Positions 1-6,484 of a stretch of DNA of 14,467 bases are shown here, in pieces. The DNA is from Sphingomonas sp. Lineage in GTDB: Bacteria > Pseudomonadota > Alphaproteobacteria > Sphingomonadales > Sphingomonadaceae. The DNA lies in NCBI GenBank assembly GCA_021154945.1, contig JAJNQF010000238.1, positions 1 through 14,467 of the forward strand, read 5' to 3'. The notes below the pieces were generated by a model. It was not told the origin of the DNA, made no database searches, and was given only the letters and a program-made list of their open reading frames with translations. Position 1 is the stretch's first letter, and each line of letters begins with the position of its first letter. The position numbers and the translations under genes are program-made.

Positions 1-21
1 ATCAGATGCCGATATCAGCAG

Positions 22-900
22 TTACACGCGACGACGTGCTGCTGCGGTTGCGCCGAAGCCTGCGGCGGCGGCACCGATCAGCAACGCGATGACGACCATG
101 AAGGACGTCCCGGCAGCGGCACCGGCGGCTGCGTCGGTGGCCGACTTGGCGGTCTCGATCGTGTCGTTCTTGGTCTTCACGAACTGTGCCTTGGCGCGCG
201 TCACCTGGGCCTGGGCCTCGGGGCGGCTGATCTTGCGCTGGGCGGCGACGATGTCGACGATCCGGCTTTCGGCCTGCGCACCGTCCTGGCCACCACGGGC
301 AAGCGCCGGTAGCTGCTTGGCGATTTCCTTCTGCGCCTGCTCAGGCGTCATCTGCGCGGGATCCGACGGCGCGTCCGACAGATACTCGGCAGCTTCCTCG
401 CGGACGTCGGTCACGTCGACATTCGCGACGTCTGCGACCTTGGGTGCTGCGGCGCCGATGCCCGTGCCCGCTGCGGACGCGACCGAGCCGACGGTGCGGA
501 ATGCACCACCGATGATGCCGCCGACCGCCGAGGTGAGCAGGTACAGGGTGAGGATCAGCGTGACGCCCCACACGACCAGGCCGTGGACCAGGCCGTCGAA
601 ACGATCCTGGACGCCGGCGACGCGTGCTGCGGCATAACCGCCTGCGCCGAGTGCGATGACCGTCGTGATCACCCAATAGATGCCTGCGCCGATGCCGAAC
701 CCGGCCGCCCCCGGCGTGGTGCCCTCGACCGGATCGACGAGGCTGAGACCGATGCCGGTCCCGAGGATGCCGAGCACGAGCTGGACCGCGATCGCGATCA
801 CGACGCCCGCGAAGATCGCACCCCAGGATATGCGCGTCGGGGTCTTCGCATAGCGAATGTCATCGACCGGCAGACCGCCGGGCGTCAGATGGGTAGCCAT
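22..900 (-). CDS. PhnA-like multi-spanning membrane protein (hypothetical)
   Basis: A 292-residue protein beginning MATHLTPGG, with an AGGAG ribosome site 6-8 bases before the ATG. Three hydrophobic segments are visible in the first half: about residues 25-54 (starting SWGAIFAGVVIAIAVQLVL), 67-95 and 101-130. A fourth lies at the very C-terminus (about 265-286), followed by a basic tail ARRRV. Between them, roughly residues 165-260, is a charged Ala/Gln/Glu/Lys-rich stretch that looks helical. The SWGAIFAGVV N-terminus resembles inner-membrane proteins often annotated 'PhnA-like' in Rhizobiales and sphingomonads; that name does not imply a role in phosphonate use. It is the last gene of a four-gene minus-strand series, 37 bases after the acidic small protein, so I infer co-expression with the csbD-like stress gene. 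Function is unknown; a role in envelope stress is inferred only from neighbours. The reading frame and membrane nature are secure. Confidence 0.85.
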   Translation of the reverse strand: MATHLTPGGLPVDDIRYAKTPTRISWGAIFAGVVIAIAVQLVLGILGTGIGLSLVDPVEGTTPGAAGFGIGAGIYWVITTVIALGAGGYAAARVAGVQDRFDGLVHGLVVWGVTLILTLYLLTSAVGGIIGGAFRTVGSVASAAGTGIGAAAPKVADVANVDVTDVREEAAEYLSDAPSDPAQMTPEQAQKEIAKQLPALARGGQDGAQAESRIVDIVAAQRKISRPEAQAQVTRAKAQFVKTKNDTIETAKSATDAAAGAAAGTSFMVVIALLIGAAAAGFGATAAARRRV

Positions 901-937
901 AAATACTCCTGTTATAAAAAACTGTCGAACGACGGCG

Positions 938-1243
938 TCAGTCTGCGCCGTTCTCGTCGATGCGGTTTCCGCGCTTCACCGGCGGCGAGACGGGCTTTCG
1001 CGCATCGTCCTTGCCGTCGCGGTCGGCGTCGGCGTCGGCTTCAGCGGTGGCGGCATCGTCGTCCGGCCGTTCGCCGAGCGGCTCGCCGATGATCTTGCCG
1101 ATCGCATCCTGCACCGATTCCCGGGCCTGGCGAACGCGTGCACGCTCCTCAGCGGGAGTGACGTCCCCGTTCTGCGACGACGCATCTTGGGACGACGCGT
1201 CCTTGACCGAATCGTCATGCTTGAGATCTTTTGCGCGGGTCAT
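938..1243 (-). CDS. Small acidic, low-complexity hypothetical protein
   Basis: A 101-residue hydrophilic protein, MTRAKDLKHDDSVKD..., with no hydrophobic segment. The start is well supported: GGAGG lies 8 bases upstream, and the ATG overlaps the stop of the PAS-LuxR gene as ATGA, suggesting translational coupling. The same frame stays open far upstream, but that extension runs antiphase through the PAS-LuxR gene and is a shadow. Visible parts are a short DASSQ duplication near residues 16-24, a predicted helix at about 31-58 (AEERARVRQARESVQDAIGK), an acidic Asp/Ala/Glu tract at about 61-82, and a basic Pro/Lys/Arg tail. I do not recognise a family. Small charged proteins next to CsbD genes are common in stress operons, so a protective or partner role is possible but is inference. 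Whether the protein is made is less certain than for its larger neighbours. Confidence 0.72.
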   Translation of the reverse strand: MTRAKDLKHDDSVKDASSQDASSQNGDVTPAEERARVRQARESVQDAIGKIIGEPLGERPDDDAATAEADADADRDGKDDARKPVSPPVKRGNRIDENGAD

Positions 1244-2790
1244 GCCGTCGCCTCCAAGGATTGTGCATCGGCGCGCGGCGTAGGTGCCGGCATGGAGTCC
1301 CCGTCGAAGCCGCGTGCGCGCGCCCATGCGGCGGCGGCGTTGCGACGGTTGACGCCGATTTTCGAATAGATCCGTGCGACGTGGTTGCGCACGGTGTTGC
1401 CGGATACGTTGAGCGTGCGCGCGATCGACTTGTCGTCGAGCCCGCGACAGATCAGCGCCAGCACCTCGCGCTCGCGCTGAGTCAGTTCGTCCAGCCCGAC
1501 GCCCATCGGCTCGACCTGCGGCGTACGGATCCGCGCGAGCTTCTCCATGATCGAGCGGCTGAGCCAGCTCGTGTCCTTCATCACCGCCTCGATCGCGTGG
1601 ACCAGTTCGCGCTCGGATGCCTTGCGCGTACTGATGTCGCGCATCGCCCACAGCACGCAGGCTTCTTCGCCGAGCATGATCGGTTCGGTCGACACGATGC
1701 AGTCGATGACCTCGCCGTCCTTGAGACGGAGACGGACCTCGCGGTCGCGGATCGGCGTGCCGGCCTCGATCTCGCTTTCCATCGCCTCGCGCAGCGCCGG
1801 GGTCTCCCACAGGTCGACCTCGTCGAGCGGTCGCCCGACGATCTCGTCCGCGGTGTAGCCCGTCAGGCCGGTGAAGGCCTCGTTCACGTCGCACAGCCGG
1901 TGGCCGTCGAGCGCACCGATCGCCAGCGCCACGGGTGCGAGCGAGAACGTCCGCGTGAACCGCTCCTCGCTCTGGCGAAGCGCCTGCTCCGCCTTCCGCC
2001 GCGGTTCGAGATCGGCGAAGGTGAACAGCATGCACGGCTGCCCGCTCATGTCGATCGGCTGGCCGGCGACGATGACCAGCTTGGTCGCGCCACCGGGAAG
2101 GTCCAGCTCGGCCTCCATCTGCGGGATGGTGCGGCCCTCCTTCAGGCGCTCCTTGGCGAGGTCGCGCTTGTCGGCGCGCGCCAGCACGTCGATATCGTAG
2201 ACACTGCGCGACAGGATGGCGTCGCGGTCATGCCCGGTCATGTCGATGAAGCCCTGGTTGACCTTCACGAAACGAAGGTCGCACAGGCGGGCGATGATTG
2301 CCGGCGCCGGATTGGCGTTGAACGACTGTTCGAACCGGTCCTCCGCCTCAAACCGCGCCGACACGTCCTGGATGATCAGGACGAGGCATTCCGGCTCTTC
2401 CGCCTCGTTGGTGAGGACGAGGCTTCTGACCTGGTGGACCCAGCGCGGCTCCCGCTCACCCGCGACCGCGACCTCGACGACCACCTGCGAGAACGCCTCG
2501 CCCGACACCACCCGCTCGATCGGATAGTCCGCGTCGTTCAGCTTGTGGTTGTTGCGATACCGCAGCTGGAACCGCTGGCGGTAATCGTCGACCGTGCTGC
2601 CGAGATCCTCGACCGATTCGACCCCGTGCATCCCGAGCGCCGCATGGTTGGCCCACAGGATCGCCTGGTCGGGATCGATGAGAATCACGCCCTCGTTCAG
2701 CCCCGCGATGATCTGGCGCAGGTGGCGCAGATCGGCGGAGTCGCGGAGCGACTTGAGGGCGGGCGCCAAGGGGGCGGGGTCCGTAGCCAC
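1240..2790 (-). CDS. Triple-PAS sensor / LuxR-type transcriptional regulator
   Basis: A 516-residue cytoplasmic regulator. Three PAS domains follow in order: about residues 22-145, 152-262 (NPAPAIIARLCDLRFVKVNQ) and 273-390 (SLAPVALAIGALDGHRLCDV, ending WAMRDISTRK). After a linker comes a LuxR/GerE helix-turn-helix at about 434-492 (LTQREREVLALICRGLDDKS, then NTVRNHVARIYSKIGV). There is no receiver, kinase or membrane segment, so PAS domains seem to signal directly to the DNA-binding domain; the ligand or cofactor cannot be read from sequence. The start is chosen as the GTG 4 bases after the csbD-like stop. The frame stays open for another 249 bases, but that part lies antiphase inside the csbD-like gene, and the first downstream ATG falls inside PAS1. 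No good ribosome site precedes the GTG, suggesting coupled re-initiation. Its TGA overlaps the next ATG. It probably regulates its own operon or other stress genes (inference). Confidence 0.85.
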   Translation of the reverse strand: MATDPAPLAPALKSLRDSADLRHLRQIIAGLNEGVILIDPDQAILWANHAALGMHGVESVEDLGSTVDDYRQRFQLRYRNNHKLNDADYPIERVVSGEAFSQVVVEVAVAGEREPRWVHQVRSLVLTNEAEEPECLVLIIQDVSARFEAEDRFEQSFNANPAPAIIARLCDLRFVKVNQGFIDMTGHDRDAILSRSVYDIDVLARADKRDLAKERLKEGRTIPQMEAELDLPGGATKLVIVAGQPIDMSGQPCMLFTFADLEPRRKAEQALRQSEERFTRTFSLAPVALAIGALDGHRLCDVNEAFTGLTGYTADEIVGRPLDEVDLWETPALREAMESEIEAGTPIRDREVRLRLKDGEVIDCIVSTEPIMLGEEACVLWAMRDISTRKASERELVHAIEAVMKDTSWLSRSIMEKLARIRTPQVEPMGVGLDELTQREREVLALICRGLDDKSIARTLNVSGNTVRNHVARIYSKIGVNRRNAAAAWARARGFDGDSMPAPTPRADAQSLEATA

Positions 2791-2794
2791 GGGA

Positions 2795-3160
2795 TCAGTC
2801 GCGCCGGCCGTGCACGAGCCAGGCGATGCCGTAGCCGACCGCGGCCGCACCGAGCGCCCACAAGATAGGGGCGTCCTGCGCCGAAGCCTGGGGCGATGCG
2901 GCACCGCGACGGGCGACCTCGGCGGCGCGCTCGCCGGCGTCGCGGGCTTCGCTGCCGATCTTCTCGGCCAGCTCGGGGGCGCCATCGACCGCATCGTTGA
3001 TCGCCGACTTGGCGCGACCGTACAGATTCTGCGCGCCACCGGCGACCTGATCGACGACGCCGTCGACCTGCCAGTCGCGGCTGTTCACGGTGTCGCCGAT
3101 AGCCTTTTCGACCTTGCCGCCGACATAGCGGGCGCCGCCCTGAAACTCGTCCTTGTTCAT
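2795..3160 (-). CDS. CsbD-family stress protein with C-terminal membrane helix
   Basis: A 121-residue protein starting MNKDEFQGGARYVGGKVEKA. The N-terminal ~60 residues fit the CsbD family (Pfam CsbD-like), typically small general-stress proteins of unknown biochemistry, originally sigma-B dependent in Bacillus. Unlike the usual ~60-70-residue form, it continues through a helical Ala/Glu/Arg segment (about 58-90) into a hydrophobic stretch at about 96-115 (APILWALGAAAVGYGIAWLV) with basic HGRRD at the end, predicted to anchor it in the inner membrane. The start is set by AAGGA about 8 bases upstream and by the family N-terminus; an open extension of 34 codons upstream is not family-like. An EcfG-like promoter element lies about 100 bases upstream, consistent with general-stress control. 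It is first of four co-directional genes, and its TGA is 4 bases from the GTG of the PAS-LuxR gene. Confidence 0.88.
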   Translation of the reverse strand: MNKDEFQGGARYVGGKVEKAIGDTVNSRDWQVDGVVDQVAGGAQNLYGRAKSAINDAVDGAPELAEKIGSEARDAGERAAEVARRGAASPQASAQDAPILWALGAAAVGYGIAWLVHGRRD

Positions 3161-3260
3161 GATCGTATTCCTTTCAGAAATCACGTCTCGCATCGCGTGA
3201 CCGCGATCGGCGGCATCGAAGGCGTGCTCGTTACGCCACCGTTGCAACCGGACTGGACGC

Positions 3261-3288
3261 ATAAACTGCCGTCTAAGCGCTTGGTTCC
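3261..3288 (-). promoter_or_regulatory. EcfG-type general-stress promoter candidate for the csbD-like operon
   Basis: On the minus strand, GGAAC (3288-3284) is followed after 16 bases by AGTT (3267-3264), then TATGCG. The alphaproteobacterial EcfG consensus is GGAAC-N16/17-CGTT, so there is one mismatch. The predicted transcript would start near 3255, leaving a leader of about 95 bases before the csbD-like ATG. The match in front of a stress-family gene strengthens the call, but no transcription data are available. Confidence 0.6.
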
Positions 3289-3375
3289 TGGTAGTTTTGT
3301 GCCACCGTCTAGTCGGTATGTACCACGTCGGGACAGTGGGCCGGGCCAGTGGCGGGCGTCATCCACGACCCGCTT

Positions 3376-4668
3376 TCACGCAGCCGTTTTCGCCCGGTCC
3401 TTCGTCTCCGGCATCGCGATGAGGTACAGCGCCAGCCCTAGGCCGGCGATGGTCGCGAGCGTCAGGAAACTTGCGGTGTAGCCCGACCAGACAATGATCG
3501 CCCCTGCGAGGGTCGCGGACAGCGCGGCGCCGAGACCCTGTACGCTCGCCACCGCACCCTGGCTCACGTTGAACCGACCGGTGCCCTTGGTCAGATCGGC
3601 GATCACCACCGGGAACAGCGCACCGAAGATGCCAGCGCCGACGCCATCGAGCGCCTGCACGCCGACGAGCCACCACGGATTGTCCGACACGGTGTACAGC
3701 GCGCCGCGCGCTGCGAGGAACCCGAACGCGACCAGGAACAGCGGCTTGGTGCCCCATTTCTCGGTATTGCGGCCGACCACGATCGCGACCGGCACCATCA
3801 CCAGCTGCGCGGCGACGATGCAGGCGGCGGTGAGCGAGGTCGCCTGATCCTTGCCGACGGTGCGTGAGAGCAGCTGGCTGACCGATGTCAGCATCGCCGC
3901 ATTGGCGAGGTGGAACAGGAAGGCGGTGACCGCGAAGATCATCAGCGGCTTATTCTCGATCAGCATCTTCCAGCCGCTCGGTTCCTCGCAATCGTCCTCG
4001 GGCTCGCAATCGAGGCCGCGCGCGACCGCGTTGTCGATGTCGTCATTGTCGATCCGCGACGCCGTCACGATGCTGGCGACGGTCAGCGCGCCCATCAGCC
4101 AGAACACGACGACCGGCCCGAACTTCCATGCGAGCACGCCCGCCAGCGCCGCCGACACCGCGTTGCCGGCATGATTGAACGCCTCGTTGCGGCCGACCCG
4201 CTTGGCGAACAGCTTGGGTCCGACCAGGCCGAGCGTGATCGCCGAGATCGCCGGGGCGAACACCGCACCGGCGATGGCAGCGGTCGACTGGGTGACGGCG
4301 ACCGCGGTGAAGCCCGTGACGATCGGCAACGAGATGCTGCTGAGCGTGACGAGCAATGCCGCGATCATGACGATCCGCGGCTTGTTCCTGCCGCGATCGA
4401 TCAGGCCGCCGGCGGGGGTCTGCGAGATCAGCCCGACGATCCCGGCGATGGTCAGGATCATGCCGACCGTCGCCTCGTTCCAGCCGTGCGCCGGACCGCG
4501 CACCGCGACAAGATAGATCGCAAGATACGGTCCGAGGCCGTCGCGCACGTCGGCAAGGAAGAAGTTCAGCGCGTCGAGCGTCCTGTTCGGCGCGGACTTT
4601 CCGCCCCCCTCGGAACCACCCTTTTTGCCGGCGTCTTCGGTGAAACCGTCACCCGTCGTGCTGGCCAT
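3376..4668 (-). CDS. Major facilitator superfamily (MFS) transporter
   Basis: A 430-residue integral membrane permease with about 12 hydrophobic segments, the usual MFS size. The loop after the second segment carries an MFS motif-A-like sequence, GGLIDRGRNKPRIV. The N-terminal ~25 residues are Gly/Ser/Lys-rich and cytoplasmic, and the first helix region reads LNFFLADVRDGLGPYLAIYL. The central cytoplasmic loop is acidic and carries two cysteines (LDCEPEDDCEEPSGW). The ATG at 4668 is preceded by AGGGA about 8 bases upstream and is preferred to an ATG 20 codons earlier in the same frame with no clear ribosome site. It is likely proton-driven, but nothing in the sequence fixes the substrate or even direction of transport. 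It lies upstream of the stress operon on the same strand, separated by 215 bases containing that operon's own candidate promoter, so it is probably a separate unit. Confidence 0.9.
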   Translation of the reverse strand: MASTTGDGFTEDAGKKGGSEGGGKSAPNRTLDALNFFLADVRDGLGPYLAIYLVAVRGPAHGWNEATVGMILTIAGIVGLISQTPAGGLIDRGRNKPRIVMIAALLVTLSSISLPIVTGFTAVAVTQSTAAIAGAVFAPAISAITLGLVGPKLFAKRVGRNEAFNHAGNAVSAALAGVLAWKFGPVVVFWLMGALTVASIVTASRIDNDDIDNAVARGLDCEPEDDCEEPSGWKMLIENKPLMIFAVTAFLFHLANAAMLTSVSQLLSRTVGKDQATSLTAACIVAAQLVMVPVAIVVGRNTEKWGTKPLFLVAFGFLAARGALYTVSDNPWWLVGVQALDGVGAGIFGALFPVVIADLTKGTGRFNVSQGAVASVQGLGAALSATLAGAIIVWSGYTASFLTLATIAGLGLALYLIAMPETKDRAKTAA

Positions 4669-4753
4669 GGCAATTCCCTGAAAGTCGGTGTCGCGGAACC
4701 CGGCGCGGTCGGGAAACCCGTCGGCCATCGGATCGCTAAAGCTATCGCCCGGG

Positions 4754-4782
4754 GGAAAGTTTCCGCGGACTATAAATATAGT
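4754..4782. promoter_or_regulatory. Two adjacent palindromes upstream of the MFS gene (operator/promoter candidate)
   Basis: GGAAAGTTTCC (4754-4764) is a perfect inverted repeat around a central G. ACTATA-AA-TATAGT (4769-4782) is an inverted repeat with 6-base arms in an AT-rich patch that stands out in this GC-rich region. They lie 86-114 bases before the MFS start. The AT-rich one could hold a -10 box read in either direction; on the minus strand TATATT is seen. Binding of a regulator is inference. Confidence 0.3.
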
Positions 4783-4818
4783 TGGATCAGATATTCCCCA
4801 GTGAAGTCAGGAGCTAAA

Positions 4819-4848
4819 CCGAAACTGAACGGCGCGGTTCAGCGTCGG
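4819..4848. repeat. Interrupted inverted repeat in the MFS/permease intergenic region
   Basis: The core is CTGAAC-GGCGCG-GTTCAG (4825-4842, perfect 6-base arms). After a 2-base internal loop on each side the arms extend by CCGA (4819-4822) and TCGG (4845-4848). No T-run follows on either strand, so a terminator is unlikely between divergent genes. It may be an operator or an RNA structure. Confidence 0.35.
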
Positions 4849-4873
4849 ATCGTGAATAAAATGTCACGGAACG

Positions 4874-5011
4874 ATGATCATCCAGCCACGCTATGGGGCG
4901 GCGCTCGACCGGGAAGCGCGTGAGGACTTTGGGGCTGGTTTAATGGCAAGAGACGGCGCGCGCCGCGGCCCCAACAAAAGCGGCCCCAACAAGAACGGAC
5001 TCGATAGGTGA
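4874..5011 (+). CDS. Possible 45-residue small protein upstream of the permease
   Basis: An ORF beginning MIIQPRYGAALDREAREDFG and ending in GPNKS-GPNKN-GLDR, the last part encoded by a 15-bp tandem duplication (4965-4994). Its TGA overlaps a GTG as GTGA, and that next small frame in turn overlaps the permease GTG in the same way. The codons favour G or C in third position (about three quarters), which suits the genome but is not decisive at this length. No strong ribosome site is present; only CGGAA lies just before the ATG. I do not recognise a family. It could be a leader peptide, a small partner of the permease, or chance. Confidence 0.3.
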   Translation: MIIQPRYGAALDREAREDFGAGLMARDGARRGPNKSGPNKNGLDR

Positions 5012-5067
5012 ACATGGCGATGACGAAGACGACCCGGCGGCTCGGCGCGCGGAGGCTGGCCGCGTGA
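5008..5067 (+). CDS. Possible 19-residue leader peptide overlapping the permease start
   Basis: GTG at 5008 opens a 19-codon frame (VNMAMTKTTRRLGARRLAA); from the internal ATG at 5014 it is 17 codons. Every codon from 5017 onward ends in G or C. Its TGA at 5065-5067 overlaps the permease GTG at 5064-5066, so the permease GGAGG site lies inside this small frame. That arrangement would fit translational coupling. It is too short for any family assignment and may not be translated. Confidence 0.22.
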   Translation: MNMAMTKTTRRLGARRLAA

Positions 5068-6317
5068 CATTGCCGGTCTATGCGATCTGGGCGATCTGTT
5101 TCGTCGCCACGTTCGGCGTGATCACGCGCCCGTTCAAATTGCCCGAGGCGGTCTGGGCGGTCGCCGGTGCTGCGCTGCTGCTGGTGTTCGGGCTGATGTC
5201 GCCCGGTGCCGCGTGGAGTGCGGTGCTGAAGGGTGGCGACGTCTATCTTTTCCTGATCGGGATGATGCTGTTGTCCGAAGTCGCCCGCGACGAGGGGCTG
5301 TTCGACTGGGTCGCCGAGCACGCCGTCCGGCTGGCCAGGGGATCGACCAGCCGGCTGTTCGCGCTGGTCTTCGGCGTCGGTATCGTCGTCACCACCTTCC
5401 TGTCGAACGACGCGACCGCGGTGGTGCTGACCCCCGCCGTCTATGCCGCGGCGAAGAGGGCGAAGGCGGATCCGCTGCCGATGCTGTTCGCGTGTGCACT
5501 GATCGCCAACGCCGCGAGCTTCGTGCTGCCGATCTCGAACCCCGCGAACCTCGTGCTGTACGGCGGCGCCATGCCGTCGCTCGGCGCGTGGATGGCGTCG
5601 TTCGCGCTGCCGTCGCTGCTGTCGATCGGTGTGACGTTCCTGGTGCTGCGCTGGGTCGAGCGCGAGCGCCTCACGGGCCAGTGCGAGACCGTCGTTGAGA
5701 CCGGTACGCTGCCCCGGGGCGGGAAGATCGCGCTCGGCGGGATCGTCGCGACCGCGGTGCTGCTGATCGCGGCGTCGGCGCAGGGGCATGATCTCGGCCT
5801 GCCGACCTGTCTCGCCGGGATCGCGACGATGGCGGCGATCTGCATCGGTGGCCGCAAGTCGCCGTTTTCGACGCTCCGTTCGGTATCCTGGGCGGTGTTG
5901 CCGCTGGTCGCCGGGCTGTTCGTGCTGGTCGAGGCGCTGGCGAGCACCGGCGTGATCGCGATGCTGGCGCGCTGGCTGGCGGCGAGCGCGGCACGATCGC
6001 CATCGGTCACCGCCGGCGTGGCGGGCACGATCCTGGCGTTCGGATCGAACGTGATGAACAATTTGCCGGCCGGGCTGATCGCCAGCACCACGATAGAGCA
6101 GGCGCACGTCCCGCAGATCGTCACCGACGGCTTGCTGATCGGCGTGGACCTGGGGCCCAACCTGTCGATCACCGGTTCGCTCGCGACCATCCTGTGGCTG
6201 ACCGCGATCCGCCGCGAAGGCGAGGACGTCGGTTTCTGGCGCTTCCTGAAGGTCGGGGCGCTGGTGATGCCGCCCGCGCTGTTCGCGGCACTCGGCGCGC
6301 GGTTGCTGCTTGGGTAG
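5064..6317 (+). CDS. ArsB/SLC13-like (IT superfamily) membrane permease
   Basis: A 417-residue permease of about 10-11 membrane segments. The IT-superfamily signature appears once in each half: SNDATAVVLTP at about 113-123 followed by LPISNPANLVLY (about 156-167), and GSNVMNNLPAGL at about 328-339. This matches the inverted-repeat fold of ArsB, NhaD and SLC13 transporters. The best named match is the ArsB arsenite-efflux family, though no arsR, arsC, arsA or other metal-resistance gene is adjacent, so the substrate (arsenite, sodium ions or an organic anion) is undecided. The GTG start is supported by GGAGG with an 8-base spacer, and by the N-terminus MTLPVYAIWAICFVATFGVI, which begins directly in the first helix. 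Two tiny frames upstream are chained to it by GTGA overlaps. The tRNA-Cys gene lies convergently 45 bases downstream. Confidence 0.85.
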   Translation: MTLPVYAIWAICFVATFGVITRPFKLPEAVWAVAGAALLLVFGLMSPGAAWSAVLKGGDVYLFLIGMMLLSEVARDEGLFDWVAEHAVRLARGSTSRLFALVFGVGIVVTTFLSNDATAVVLTPAVYAAAKRAKADPLPMLFACALIANAASFVLPISNPANLVLYGGAMPSLGAWMASFALPSLLSIGVTFLVLRWVERERLTGQCETVVETGTLPRGGKIALGGIVATAVLLIAASAQGHDLGLPTCLAGIATMAAICIGGRKSPFSTLRSVSWAVLPLVAGLFVLVEALASTGVIAMLARWLAASAARSPSVTAGVAGTILAFGSNVMNNLPAGLIASTTIEQAHVPQIVTDGLLIGVDLGPNLSITGSLATILWLTAIRREGEDVGFWRFLKVGALVMPPALFAALGARLLLG

Positions 6318-6362
6318 GGGATCGTTCGAACGCGTGGATCGCAGTCACGCATAACCGGAAAT

Positions 6363-6436
6363 TGGAGGCCCGACCGGGAATCGAACCCGGGTGCGAGGAT
6401 TTGCAGTCCTCTACGTCACCACTCCGCCATCGGGCC
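6363..6436 (-). tRNA. tRNA-Cys (anticodon GCA)
   Basis: A 74-base cloverleaf on the minus strand. The acceptor stem GGCCCGA/TCGGGCC pairs perfectly over 7 bp. The anticodon stem GAGGA/TCCTC holds the loop CTGCAAA with anticodon GCA. The T-arm is CCGGG-TTCGATT-CCCGG. The discriminator base is U, as expected for cysteine tRNA, and the 3' CCA is encoded (6365-6363). It stands alone, convergent with the upstream permease gene. No attachment-site repeat or integrase is seen next to it. Confidence 0.97.
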
Positions 6437-6455
6437 CCGATGCGTGAAGGCGGCG

Positions 6456-6484
6456 CAAATGCTTCGTTTTGTCGTCGCGGTCAA
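6456..6484 (-). promoter_or_regulatory. Candidate housekeeping promoter for tRNA-Cys
   Basis: On the minus strand TTGACC (6484-6479) is followed after 17 bases by CATTTG (6461-6456), about 20 bases before the tRNA 5' end. The -35 is good; the -10 is a poor match, so this is tentative. The rest of the stretch 6437-6706 shows no convincing gene or structure. Confidence 0.38.

Noticed and set aside
955..980. EcfG promoter for the PhnA-like or acidic gene
   Set aside because: Only GAGAAC or GGAAAC variants with wrong spacing to a CGTT were found.
1231..2868. 545-codon open frame on the plus strand
   Set aside because: Antisense to the PAS-LuxR gene, whose domains are clear; composition is that of a shadow frame.
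2791..3039. N-terminal extension of the PAS-LuxR frame through the csbD-like gene
   Set aside because: The extra 83 codons are out of frame over a clearly conserved CsbD gene and read as Arg/Pro/Ser-rich noise; the GTG at 2790 is the better start.
4868..4892. GGAAC-N16-CGCT as an EcfG promoter for the permease
   Set aside because: The -10 has a mismatch in the core T and the site overlaps the start of the candidate small ORF, so support is too weak.
6323..6350. Palindrome CGTTCGAACG and a short GCGTG/CACGC stem after the permease as a terminator
   Set aside because: The stems are only 5 bp or have no loop, and no T-run follows on either strand.
6363..6436. tRNA-Cys gene as the attachment site of a mobile element
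   Set aside because: No integrase and no second copy of the tRNA 3' end is seen; the flanking genes look like ordinary chromosomal genes.
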